Shown one piece after another: positions 15,077-23,621 of a stretch of 29,870 bases of DNA. The position numbers and the translations under genes were made by a program. Under the pieces are notes generated by a model that worked only from the letters and a program-made list of their open reading frames with translations, had not been told where the DNA came from and did no database searches. The first letter of the stretch is position 1. Each line of letters opens with the position of its first letter. The DNA comes from JBAZOY01 sp041648505 (GTDB lineage: Bacteria; Desulfobacterota; Syntrophia; Syntrophales; CG2-30-49-12), in contig JBAZOY010000026.1 in NCBI GenBank assembly GCA_041648505.1, positions 1 to 29,870 of the forward strand, read 5' to 3'.

Positions 15077-15522
15077 ATGTTTATATTGATCCATATAAAA
15101 ACCCAAACACCGCAATATTTGCCGTATAAAACGCCAATAAAAATTATGATTTTCTGTCATAAACATCATCACAACTAATGGTTACGTATGAACATTGTTC
15201 ATATCACGGTGTATTATACGGATCAAATAAAATCCTCTGCGATCCCCTAATCAGTAATCAAAACCCCCGCTTTTTTGAAAGAAAAAGGGGGGGGTTATTA
15301 GCAAGTCTATATTTTCCTCCAACATGGTTATTAAGGGACAGAACTTATATTTTACCACGTTCCGCATGAGGTGCTTGCTATCGCGATTTTCATTCGAAAT
15401 CTACTACAACTATTGAATTATTCGTCCTAATACTTTCAGGAAGAAAATATTAAAAGTCCACAAGCTGGTTCCATTTCGTTTCCATAAAATATATTTACAG
15501 TATATTGTAATTATTAAATAAT
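15077..15522. other. A/T-rich intergenic stretch with one purine/pyrimidine hairpin
   Basis: I see no gene here. At about 15262-15297 AACCCCC-GCTTTTT faces AAAAAGGGGGGGGTT around a short GAA loop; it could stop transcription from either side. The rest is A/T-rich with many stops in all frames. Confidence 0.4.
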
Positions 15523-15620
15523 TGGCGGAAGTGCATGGGAATCGAACCCACCTGAGACGGTTTTAGCGCCCCACACTGGATTTGAAGTCCAGGAGGCCCA
15601 CCAGTGACCTGAGCACTTCC
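15523..15620 (-). tRNA. selC: tRNA-Sec (anticodon TCA)
   Basis: Read on the minus strand from 15620, an 8-bp acceptor stem GGAAGTGC pairs with GCACTTCC, followed by G and an encoded CCA. The anticodon stem CTGGA/TCCAG holds the loop CTTCAAA, so the anticodon is TCA, reading UGA. The long variable arm (GTGTGGGGCGCTAAAACCGTCTCA region) and the 98-base length fit selenocysteine tRNA. Its presence means that the organism probably decodes UGA as selenocysteine, although selA, selB and selD are not in this window. Confidence 0.95.
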
Positions 15621-15677
15621 GTGTTAGATGTAAAAGACCTTGGAACTATTCAGGAACCATGAGTCAGTTCGCAATAA

Positions 15678-15704
15678 ATAAAAAGCCAGGGAGGAGCTTT
15701 TATT
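15678..15704 (-). terminator. Weak terminator after moeA
   Basis: On the minus strand AATAAAAGC and GCTTTTTATT pair around a 9-base loop (TCCTCCCTG), and the second arm is T-rich. It lies just behind the moeA stop, before tRNA-Sec. Confidence 0.45.
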
Positions 15705-15709
15705 CGTGA

Positions 15710-16951
15710 TTATGGGTAGCAGGGCTGAGCTGTCCTTTCCAAGGAGGCATCAAGCAACTGCACTGTTACCTCCTCACCCTTTCTGGCCAATGTTACATCC
15801 TCCGGCAGGATGATAAGGCCGTTCGCCCCGACCATAGATTTAAGAATACCGGAGCCCTGTTCACCTGTGGTGCTGACGGTATATTTCCCCCCGCTGTATT
15901 CGATCCTTCCCCTGATGAAGTTTTTTACTCCTTTGCCTTTCCTGATATCATCCTGAAGACAGGCGTTGACCGTATTGCGAAACAGGTTTTTATGCCCCAT
16001 CATTTTGAGTATCGAAGGCCTGATAAATTGCTCGAAGGAAATCATTGACGATACGGGATTACCCGGCAGTCCAAAAACAGGAATCCCTTCTATATTCCCG
16101 AAGGCGAGGGGCCTGCCCGGCCTCATTGCCACGCGCCAGAATTCCATGGTGTTTCCTACTTCCCTCATGATATCTTTCACGAGATCGTAGTCTCCTACCG
16201 AGACCCCACCTGATGAAACAATAATATCCGCCCGCATGGCAGCCCTGAATTTCGCAATGAGGTCTTCCCTCGTATCTTTTGCTATTCCCAGAAGCAACGG
16301 AATACCGCCAGCGTCCAGCACCTGAGCGGTAAGGGAATAGCTGTTGCTGGCAACAATTTTCCATGGTGACGGTGTCTCATCTATATCAACCAGTTCATCA
16401 CCTGTGGACAGGATGGCAATAAGAGGTCTCTGATAAACATAGATGAAAGATCGGCCCAGAGAGGAAAGCATACCTATCTCCGCCGGTCTTATGATCTTCC
16501 CCCGTGTAATTACCAGTTCACCCTCTTGGACATCTTCCCCTGCATACCTGATATCCTCTCCCTGTTTGATCTCCGCATAGATCTTTACCCTCTGCCCATC
16601 TTTTTCGGTGTCTTCCATTCTGAGGACAGCATCCGCTCCCCCGGGGACCGGAGCGCCCGTCATGATTCTGGAAGCGGTACCGCGTTCCACACTTTTCAGG
16701 GGGATATGACCGGCGGGAATATCTTCGATGACATCGACGGTAACGGGAGTTTCTCTCGTAGCACCGATGGTATCCTCCCATTGCAGGGCATAGCCGTCCA
16801 TGGCTGAGTTGTCTTTCGGCGGAATATTACGCCCGGCATATACATTCTCACCAACAACCCTTCCCAGGGCATCAAGGATGTTGACTTTCTCCAGCCCGAG
16901 AGGAGAAATGGTACCAAGGATATAGTTAAGGGCGTCTTCAACGGTGATCAT
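15710..16951 (-). CDS. moeA: Molybdopterin molybdotransferase MoeA
   Basis: The 413-residue product has the normal MoeA layout: N-terminal domains (VEDALNYILGTI, LGRVVGENVYAGRNIPPKDNSAMDGYAL, TASRIMTGAPVPGGADAVLRMED), a MoCF-type catalytic domain (IAILSTGDELVD, IIVSSGGVSVGDYDLVKDIM, FGLPGNPVSSMISFEQFIRP) and a short beta-barrel end domain (GANGLIILPEDVTLARKGEEVTVQLL). MoeA inserts molybdate (or tungstate) into adenylylated molybdopterin. The start at ATG 16951 matches the family; the ribosome binding site is weak. A TTGACA at 17043-17038 on the minus strand with TAGTTT 17 bases further is a possible promoter. The location beside selC is suggestive, because formate dehydrogenases of such bacteria often need both molybdo-/tungsto-cofactor and selenocysteine. 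Confidence 0.95.
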   Translation of the reverse strand: MITVEDALNYILGTISPLGLEKVNILDALGRVVGENVYAGRNIPPKDNSAMDGYALQWEDTIGATRETPVTVDVIEDIPAGHIPLKSVERGTASRIMTGAPVPGGADAVLRMEDTEKDGQRVKIYAEIKQGEDIRYAGEDVQEGELVITRGKIIRPAEIGMLSSLGRSFIYVYQRPLIAILSTGDELVDIDETPSPWKIVASNSYSLTAQVLDAGGIPLLLGIAKDTREDLIAKFRAAMRADIIVSSGGVSVGDYDLVKDIMREVGNTMEFWRVAMRPGRPLAFGNIEGIPVFGLPGNPVSSMISFEQFIRPSILKMMGHKNLFRNTVNACLQDDIRKGKGVKNFIRGRIEYSGGKYTVSTTGEQGSGILKSMVGANGLIILPEDVTLARKGEEVTVQLLDASLERTAQPCYP

Positions 16952-17014
16952 AATCTTTTATGAAATTCTCTTCTTTAAGCTCAGCAACTGAATTATCTGC
17001 CGATTGATAATCAA

Positions 17015-17043
17015 AAACTATCTTAAATGATTTTCCTTGTCAA
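17015..17043 (-). promoter_or_regulatory. Possible moeA promoter
   Basis: Minus-strand TTGACA (17043-17038) and TAGTTT after a 17-base spacer, about 65 bases before the moeA start. Nearby (17056-17071) AGGCCAT occurs twice, two bases apart, and forms GGCC-N5-GGCC, a possible operator between moeA and mfd. Confidence 0.35.
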
Positions 17044-17229
17044 CATCTAATCAATAGGCCATATAGGCCATCTTTATTTTATCCTTGAATAAATTCCGGT
17101 TGCGTTATAAATTTCAATATTCGGCATACAGGCATACATTTGATTAGTTAGTTTAGGTGCAAGCTTGAAAAACATATATTGTCTATCTTTTTTGCTATTT
17201 GAGTTTCCTGCTAAAGTGCTGTTGGACTT

Positions 17230-20200
17230 ATGGTGAGAAAATTTATCGAGAAAAAACATAACATCTCTCATCCCGATCTCCATGCCCTGCTTAACAAGAT
17301 CAGCAGAAGGGAAAGAAAGATAAGGATCGGCGGCCTCTGCGGTTCGGCAAAATCACTCCTCATTTCCATTATTTCCAGGCATATTAACAGGCCGTTACTC
17401 GTGGTCAGTCCCACAGAAAAGGAAGCGAAGGATACCTGTCTGAATATTTCTTTTTTCCTTGGAGATGACAAGGTGTTTCTCTATCCGTCCTGGGATGTTA
17501 TTTCCCTTGATATGTTTTCCTTCCAGCGGGAAGTGGAATTACTGCGGATGGAAGGGCTCTACCGATTATTTGCGGGAAAACCGGAGGTGATCGTGGCACC
17601 CTTGAAGGCCTTGATGCAGATGGTTATTCCAAAAGATGTCTTTGATGGTTATATTGAAATAATCTCTCTGGGAGATTTTATAGAAAGAGATGAACTGTCA
17701 TCAAAATTGTTTGACGGAGGGTATAAAAGGGTACCTCTCGTAGGAGAGAAGGGCGAATTCAGTTTCCGTGGGCATATGGTTGATCTTTTCCCCCCCCATG
17801 CGGAAAAACCTGTCAGGATGGAATTCATGGGGGACGAGTTGGAATCAATCAGGGAATTTGATGCCTCGTCACAGCGATCGACGGGAGAGTTGGAGGAATT
17901 TATCATTACTCCTGCAAGAGAAGTCATCCTGACTCCCATGAGAAAGCAACAGGCCCTGAGAAATATAAAACACAGGGCGAATGAATTGGAACTCCATGGG
18001 ATGATGAAAAATCGCTCACTGGAGATGGTTGAAAACGGCCTTTTGTCTTCGATAAATCCTCTGTTTTTTTCTCTTTTTTACGCATCGTTTGCCGACAATG
18101 GAAACCCGGAAAATCATGATGTGCTCGGAACATTGTTTGACTTCACAGGAAAAAGCAGCCTTATCATTTTTGACGATTCCCTGTCCCTGCAGTCCTCTGA
18201 AGTTGGTATATTAAATGAAATAGACCGGTTTTTAATGAAGGCCAAAACCGAGAAGAAATTCCATTTGGAAAAGGAATGTTCTTATCTGACGTTGGAGAAA
18301 ATCCTCCAGAGCTATGAAGATTCTCAGCAGATATACTTTGAAGGTCTGACCATCGGTGGTTCTGATGAGAGCAACCATCCTTCCGCTCCGGTGAAGTTTG
18401 TGATGGATCCTGATTGGGACTGGAAAGCAACAATCAAAGCACGGGGTGAGGAGGAGGGACTTCTCACCCCCCTTGTAGAAAAGATCAAAGAGTGGCTTGA
18501 AGAGGGAAATCTGGTTAGCTTTGTCTCTCCGGGAGAAGAGATGATCCAGCGGATGTCCCATCTTTTAGCGCAATACTCTCTTCCCATCGATCATTCTGCA
18601 ACCTATCCATTTCCCTTCCTGGCGGAAATTGAACAACATGACGGCAGGGGACACCTTGTCATTAGAAAGGGTAAGGTAACCGGTGGCTTCCATCTTCCTT
18701 CTCTGAAACTGGTAATGATCAGTGAAGAAGAAATCTTTGGTAAAAAAGTGGCAAGGAGGCGGTCAAGACCTGCCAGAGAAGGATACTTCCTGCAATCTTT
18801 TGGTGAGTTGAAGGAGGGAGATTATGTTGTCCATACCGATCATGGTATAGGAATCTATCAAGGGCTGAAAAGACTTGCCGTCGGTGAAATGGAAAATGAT
18901 TTTCTCCTTGTTGAGTATCAAGAGAAAGATAAGCTCTATATACCGGTGGATCGTCTAGACCAGATGCAGAGGTATATAGGTCCCGAAGGTTATGTGCCTA
19001 AAATTGATAAGTTGGGCGGCAAGTCCTGGGAATCGGTGAAGGAAAGGATTAGAAGATCGGTGAGAGAGGTGGCTGAGGAACTTGTCTCGATCTATGCCGC
19101 CAGGGAGATAACAGAAAGACCGGCCTTTTCTCTTACCGATAGGATTTACGATGAATTTTCTTCCACCTTTGAGTTCGAGGAAACCCCAGATCAGGCTAAA
19201 GCGATTGAGGATGTCCATCTTGATTTGGGTAGTACTAAACCTATGGATAGATTGATTTGTGGCGATGCCGGCTTCGGTAAAACTGAAGTAGCCCTGAGAG
19301 CCTCTTTCCGTGTCGTCATGGACGGAAAACAGGTTGCCGTTTTGGTTCCCACGACCATTCTTGCCGAACAGCACTATCAGACATTCTCACGGAGATTAAA
19401 GGATTATCCTGTTCATGTTGAAGTTCTGAATAGATTTAAAACAAAATCCGAGCAACAGAAAATTATAGAGGAGATCAGGAAGGGAACTGTGGATATAATT
19501 ATCGGTACCCACAGGATATTGCAGAAAGATATTGTCTTTAAAGAACTGGGTCTTGTCATTACTGATGAAGAACAGCGTTTTGGGGTAGCTCATAAGGAAA
19601 AATTGAAAAAGTTAAGGACTCTTGTTGATGTACTTACCATGACAGCAACCCCTATACCGAGAAGCCTGCATCTTTCGCTTGTCGGTATCCGTAACCTGTC
19701 TGTTATTAACACTCCTCCTGAAGATCGTCTTCCTGTCAAAACTTATGTACTTGAATTTAATGAAGACGTGATAAGAGAAGCAATCCAGCAGGAACTCAGG
19801 CGAGGTGGACAGGTATTTTTTCTTCATAACCGGATAAAATCCTTATTCAGTATGGCGCGATTCGTGGAGCGGCTTGTCCCTGAGGCCAGAGTTGCTGTTA
19901 TTCATGGTCGTATGAAGGGGAAAGAGGTAGAGGATACCATGGCAAGGTTTATCCATGCGGATTACAATGTCCTGATCTGTACGACGATAATCGGTTCCGG
20001 CATTGATATTCCGACAGCCAATACTATCATCATCAATAGGGCCAACTGGCTTGGCCTTTCTGAACTGTATCAGCTCAGGGGAAGGGTAGGGAGGTCGAAT
20101 GAGGAAGGATATGCCTATCTTCTGATACCCAAGGGAACGATGCTCCTGCCGGATGCCAGGAAAAGACTCCAGGCGCTTATGGATTTTTCTGAATATGGGG

Positions 20201-20799
20201 CTGGTTTCCGTATTGCCATGAATGACTTGAATATAAGAGGGGGAGGTGATATTCTCGGTACTTCTCAATCGGGGCATATCTCGGCCGTAGGCTATGAGCT
20301 TTACACTGAATTGATGGAAAAGACTATCAGGGAACTAAAAGGAGAAACAATCGAAGAGGAAATAAAGCCGGAGATCAATCTCGGTCTTCCTGCCTTTATT
20401 CCTGAAGACTATATGTCCGATGTCGTAAGGAGGCTTGTAACATACAAGAGGTTATCACTGGCGGCAAATGATGAGGAGCTGTCTGAAATCAAAGAAGAAC
20501 TGATAGACTCGTTTGGTTTCATACCCCCCGAACTTACAAACCTGTTAGAGGTGATCAGCCTCAGGAATATCCTGAAGCACCTCAAGAGCAGGAAGATGGA
20601 GTATGATGGGAAAGCCATGTTCATACTTTTCCAGGAAACGTCTCCTATAGAAGCGACTAAGATCATCGAGCTGTCTCGTAAGAAAATGAAGGGGATAAGA
20701 CTGACACCGGATTTTAAGCTCTCTGTTCCCATGCCGTTTCTCCATAGAGAAGAAATAATCAGACATGCAAAAGGCCTGCTGCAAGCATTGATGAACTGA
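17230..20799 (+). CDS. mfd: Transcription-repair coupling factor Mfd
   Basis: The 1189-residue length is typical. The UvrB-like N-terminal module (GLCGSAKSLLISII in place of a working Walker A, then VFLYPSWDVISLDMFS, PLVGEKGEFSFRGHMVDLFPP) binds UvrA. The RNA-polymerase-interacting CarD-like domain starts at ~526 (LKEGDYVVHTDHGIGIYQGL). The translocase motor follows: DRLICGDAGFGKTEVALRA (~674, Walker A), VITDEEQRFGV (~778) and TMTATPIPRSLHLS (~803), then the second RecA-like domain with IIGSGIDIPTANTIIINRA and LYQLRGRVGRS. The C-terminal TRCF domain (about 1040-1150) is autoinhibitory. Mfd removes stalled RNA polymerase and recruits repair. ATG 17230 fits the family start, although the ribosome binding site is poor. 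A parvulin-type chaperone gene follows 210 bases downstream, beyond a repeat. Confidence 0.97.
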   Translation: MVRKFIEKKHNISHPDLHALLNKISRRERKIRIGGLCGSAKSLLISIISRHINRPLLVVSPTEKEAKDTCLNISFFLGDDKVFLYPSWDVISLDMFSFQREVELLRMEGLYRLFAGKPEVIVAPLKALMQMVIPKDVFDGYIEIISLGDFIERDELSSKLFDGGYKRVPLVGEKGEFSFRGHMVDLFPPHAEKPVRMEFMGDELESIREFDASSQRSTGELEEFIITPAREVILTPMRKQQALRNIKHRANELELHGMMKNRSLEMVENGLLSSINPLFFSLFYASFADNGNPENHDVLGTLFDFTGKSSLIIFDDSLSLQSSEVGILNEIDRFLMKAKTEKKFHLEKECSYLTLEKILQSYEDSQQIYFEGLTIGGSDESNHPSAPVKFVMDPDWDWKATIKARGEEEGLLTPLVEKIKEWLEEGNLVSFVSPGEEMIQRMSHLLAQYSLPIDHSATYPFPFLAEIEQHDGRGHLVIRKGKVTGGFHLPSLKLVMISEEEIFGKKVARRRSRPAREGYFLQSFGELKEGDYVVHTDHGIGIYQGLKRLAVGEMENDFLLVEYQEKDKLYIPVDRLDQMQRYIGPEGYVPKIDKLGGKSWESVKERIRRSVREVAEELVSIYAAREITERPAFSLTDRIYDEFSSTFEFEETPDQAKAIEDVHLDLGSTKPMDRLICGDAGFGKTEVALRASFRVVMDGKQVAVLVPTTILAEQHYQTFSRRLKDYPVHVEVLNRFKTKSEQQKIIEEIRKGTVDIIIGTHRILQKDIVFKELGLVITDEEQRFGVAHKEKLKKLRTLVDVLTMTATPIPRSLHLSLVGIRNLSVINTPPEDRLPVKTYVLEFNEDVIREAIQQELRRGGQVFFLHNRIKSLFSMARFVERLVPEARVAVIHGRMKGKEVEDTMARFIHADYNVLICTTIIGSGIDIPTANTIIINRANWLGLSELYQLRGRVGRSNEEGYAYLLIPKGTMLLPDARKRLQALMDFSEYGAGFRIAMNDLNIRGGGDILGTSQSGHISAVGYELYTELMEKTIRELKGETIEEEIKPEINLGLPAFIPEDYMSDVVRRLVTYKRLSLAANDEELSEIKEELIDSFGFIPPELTNLLEVISLRNILKHLKSRKMEYDGKAMFILFQETSPIEATKIIELSRKKMKGIRLTPDFKLSVPMPFLHREEIIRHAKGLLQALMN

Positions 20800-20818
20800 T
20801 AAATGAGTTACAACTGAT

Positions 20819-20979
20819 GGTCTCGTAAAAAGTCAAAAATGATGTCAAAAAGACGGTTTAGTAGAAAGCACCAGAGGCAAGGCGCACGAATCTTAAGGAA
20901 TGAAGCGTAGTTATGCGTACGCCGCAATGACGAAGGATAAAGTGCAACACAGCATCTGGACTTTATACAAAGTCGTCAT
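20819..20979 (+). repeat. 160-bp intergenic repeat with inverted ends
   Basis: The left end TCGTAAAAAGTC (20823-20834) and right end GACTTTATACAA (20959-20970) are inverted copies at 10 of 12 positions. The interior (AAGGCGCACGAATC, GAATGAAGCGTA, GCGTACGCCGCAATGACGAAGG) matches, from memory, a dispersed intergenic element seen in many deltaproteobacterial genomes. It fills the mfd-surA gap and encodes nothing evident. Only this copy is in the window. Confidence 0.65.
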
Positions 20980-21010
20980 AACTTGCAACTTGAATGAAGC
21001 GAGGGTTTGA

Positions 21011-21973
21011 ATGATAGAAAAAATATTGAAGGTTTGGCTGATGGTCGTTTTTTTTACAGTTACTCTGTCTTCTTTGGCCTGTGCCGAAATTGTAGATAGA
21101 ATCGTGGCCTTTGTAAACGATGAGGTTATCACCCTGTCCGAATTCAATAATACCTTTGAGCCATACCGGAGAAGAATAGAAGAATCTTACAAGGGGACGG
21201 ATAAGGATAAGGTTATTGCCCAGACCAGGGCCACCTTCTTAAAAAGAATGATTGATAATAATCTGATAGACCAGGAGGCAAAAAAAGCGGGGATTGTCGT
21301 GAAAGATGAGGAGCTGATGGAAACGATCAAGGGTATTCTCGGCAGTAGAAATATCAATATAGAAGATTTTACGAAAACACTTACCAAGGAAGGCTCCAGT
21401 TTTGATGATTACAAGAAAGAAATCAGAGGTCAAATGACCAGAATGAGATTCATCAGGCGGGAGTTAATGCCCAAGATCATTATCACCGATGCTGAAATAG
21501 GTGATTATTACTCTAAGCACAGACAAGACTATGAAGGCAAAGAAGCGGTCCGAATCAGACAGATATTTATTCCATTTTCAAACGAAAATGATCCGGAAAC
21601 GAAAGCAAAACTTAAGGTCGATGCCGAAATGATACGTTCACATATAGATTCGGTAGAGTCTTTCGAATCAGTTGCCGCTGCTCACCCGGCAGAACTTGTA
21701 AGCGATACCGGTTTTGTTGAAAGAGGTCTGATGCTGCCCGCAGTGGAAAAAGTGGCTTTCACACTGGAAAAGGATAAGATCAGTAATGTAATTGAGTCTC
21801 CTACAGGTTTTCATATCATCAGGATCGTTGATAAGAGAGGGGAGGGGATTAAATCCCTCGAATCTGTCCGTGAAGAGATCAAAAACAAGATAGCGGACGA
21901 AAAAATGAATGCGAGCTATGAAGAATGGATGGAAATATTGCAGAAAAAATCCCACATTGAAATAAAACTTTAA
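21011..21973 (+). CDS. SurA-like periplasmic peptidyl-prolyl isomerase/chaperone
   Basis: The 320-residue protein starts at ATG 21011, with GAGGG five bases before. The signal peptide MIEKILKVWLMVVFFTVTLSSLACA ends with an ACA-E cleavage site; the LAC context lacks a good lipobox. A SurA N-domain follows (EIVDRIVAFVNDEVITLSEFNNTF, then LKRMIDNNLIDQEAKKAGIVVKDEEL). One parvulin domain spans about residues 175-285 (EAVRIRQIFIPF, LVSDTGFVERGLMLPAVEKVAFTLEKDKISNVIESPTGFHIIRIVDKR). It ends in the long helix common in this family (SVREEIKNKIADEKMNASYEEWME). It likely escorts outer-membrane proteins such as the OmpA and DUF1207 products. Unlike E. coli SurA it has one parvulin domain. Convergent metG follows, with no clear terminator between. 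Confidence 0.92.
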   Translation: MIEKILKVWLMVVFFTVTLSSLACAEIVDRIVAFVNDEVITLSEFNNTFEPYRRRIEESYKGTDKDKVIAQTRATFLKRMIDNNLIDQEAKKAGIVVKDEELMETIKGILGSRNINIEDFTKTLTKEGSSFDDYKKEIRGQMTRMRFIRRELMPKIIITDAEIGDYYSKHRQDYEGKEAVRIRQIFIPFSNENDPETKAKLKVDAEMIRSHIDSVESFESVAAAHPAELVSDTGFVERGLMLPAVEKVAFTLEKDKISNVIESPTGFHIIRIVDKRGEGIKSLESVREEIKNKIADEKMNASYEEWMEILQKKSHIEIKL

Positions 21974-22025
21974 TGTGTTACGTTAACTTTTTAAAGATCC
22001 TTACAAAAAGATCTCCGGCTTAACT

Positions 22026-23576
22026 TTAGTTTTCCCCCACCTTGTATTCAATGCGGGGGAAAAGGGCATCGGCACGTTTCAGGGTACTCCCCGCAGGAAG
22101 GCCGCCCCATAAATGGATGCTTTTGAAATCCTGGACTTCGATGTTTTCGATTCCAATTTGCTTCATTATCTTTTCTGCTGAAGACGGCATGAAAGGCAGA
22201 ACAAGAACGGCAATGATACGTAGAGACTCCAGTAGATTGTATATGATCAGGTCCAGTTTTTCTCTTTGTGAGGGGTCTTTCGCTATAGTCCATGGCTCTA
22301 TTTCCACGATGTACCTGTTTGCCGTATTAATAAATTCCCAGATAGCAAGTAACGCCTTGTGGAGAGCTATATCTTCAAAAAAGTTTTCTACCTCAGTTAC
22401 AACTTTTTCTGCCGCGGCAATGAGAGATCGGTCTTTCTCGGAAAAGGCACGAACAGCAGCCGGCACCTTCCCCTGGCAGTATTTTATGGCCATAGCCATG
22501 ATCCTGCTTACCAGATTTCCGAGGTCATTCGCCAGATCGGCATTGATCCTATTAACAAAGCTCTCCTCACTAAAGCTCGCATCAAGGCCAAAGACCATTT
22601 CCCTCATTAGAAAGTAACGCAAAGGATCTAACCCGTATTTCTCCTTCAATGTCAGAGGATTTACCACATTGCCCAAGCTTTTGGACATCTTATCCTGATT
22701 AATGTTCCAATAGCCGTGGACATTAAGATGGCGGTAAGGTTCGATACCGGCTGCCTTAAGCATCAAAGGCCAATAGATGCCGTGAGGTTTGAGTATATCT
22801 TTGGCTATCAAGTGCCGGGTATGGGGCCAGAATACACTGAACTTCTCGCCGTCCGGCCAGCCCAATCCCGTTATATAATTGATAAGGGCATCAAACCAGA
22901 CATAGGTTACGTAATCGTCATCGAAGGGAAGGGTAATACCCCAGCTAAGCCTTGTTTTTGGTCTTGAGATGCATAGATCCGTGAGTGGTTCCCGGAGAAA
23001 GGCGAGGACCTCATTCCGATATCGCTCCGGTCTGATAAAATCGGGATGGTCTTTTATATATTGAATAAGCCATTCCTGATATTTGCTCATTCTGAAGAAG
23101 TAATTGCTTTCTTTCCGATATTCCGGCGCTCTCTGGTGATCAGGGCATTGGCCATCTATCAGCTCTTTTTCCATATAAAACCGCTCACAACCGACGCAGT
23201 AGTATCCTTCATATTCTCCGAAATATATGTCCCCCGCATCGTAAACCTTCCGCAGGATTAGCCGGACCGTTTCAATGTGATCGGCATCAGTTGTCCTGAT
23301 GAAATAATCATTGCTAATGCCCAGTTCTGACCATAAGTTGCTGAACTGACCGCTGATGCGGTCTGCAAATATTTTCGGTGTTTCTTTCATTTTTTTGGCA
23401 ACTTGTTCTATCTTATCCCCATGTTCGTCCGTGCCGGTAAGAAAAAACGTCTCATACCCGGAAAGACGGTAATACCTTGCCAATACATCAGCGGCAATAG
23501 TGGTATAGGCATGGCCGATATGGGGAGAAGCATTGACATAGTATATCGGCGTAGTAATAAAAAATGCTTTTGCCAT
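22026..23576 (-). CDS. metG: Methionyl-tRNA synthetase
   Basis: A 516-residue class I synthetase. MAKAFFITTPIYYVNASPHIGHAYTT contains the HIGH signature (residues 19-22). The connective part has CVGCERFYMEKELIDGQCPDH, with one Cys-x2-Cys metal site pattern. DKMSKSLGNVV (~296) is the KMSKS loop. A helical anticodon-binding domain follows (ENFFEDIALHKALLAIWEFINTANRYI, EPWTIAKD). It ends without the OB-fold EMAP/Trbp111-like extension found in many bacterial MetRS, so it is the short form. It charges tRNA-Met with methionine. Start ATG 23576 matches the family. It is the last gene of the minus-strand holB-ricT-metG cluster and starts 45 bases after ricT. Confidence 0.97.
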   Translation of the reverse strand: MAKAFFITTPIYYVNASPHIGHAYTTIAADVLARYYRLSGYETFFLTGTDEHGDKIEQVAKKMKETPKIFADRISGQFSNLWSELGISNDYFIRTTDADHIETVRLILRKVYDAGDIYFGEYEGYYCVGCERFYMEKELIDGQCPDHQRAPEYRKESNYFFRMSKYQEWLIQYIKDHPDFIRPERYRNEVLAFLREPLTDLCISRPKTRLSWGITLPFDDDYVTYVWFDALINYITGLGWPDGEKFSVFWPHTRHLIAKDILKPHGIYWPLMLKAAGIEPYRHLNVHGYWNINQDKMSKSLGNVVNPLTLKEKYGLDPLRYFLMREMVFGLDASFSEESFVNRINADLANDLGNLVSRIMAMAIKYCQGKVPAAVRAFSEKDRSLIAAAEKVVTEVENFFEDIALHKALLAIWEFINTANRYIVEIEPWTIAKDPSQREKLDLIIYNLLESLRIIAVLVLPFMPSSAEKIMKQIGIENIEVQDFKSIHLWGGLPAGSTLKRADALFPRIEYKVGEN

Positions 23577-23621
23577 AAAAATACTTTTATACCTCTACTC
23601 CTGATTCTAATTTCTGAGTGA

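Noticed and set aside
21974..22025. AGATCC/AGATCT repeats between surA and metG as a bidirectional terminator
   Set aside because: The possible stem is short and interrupted; it cannot be supported.
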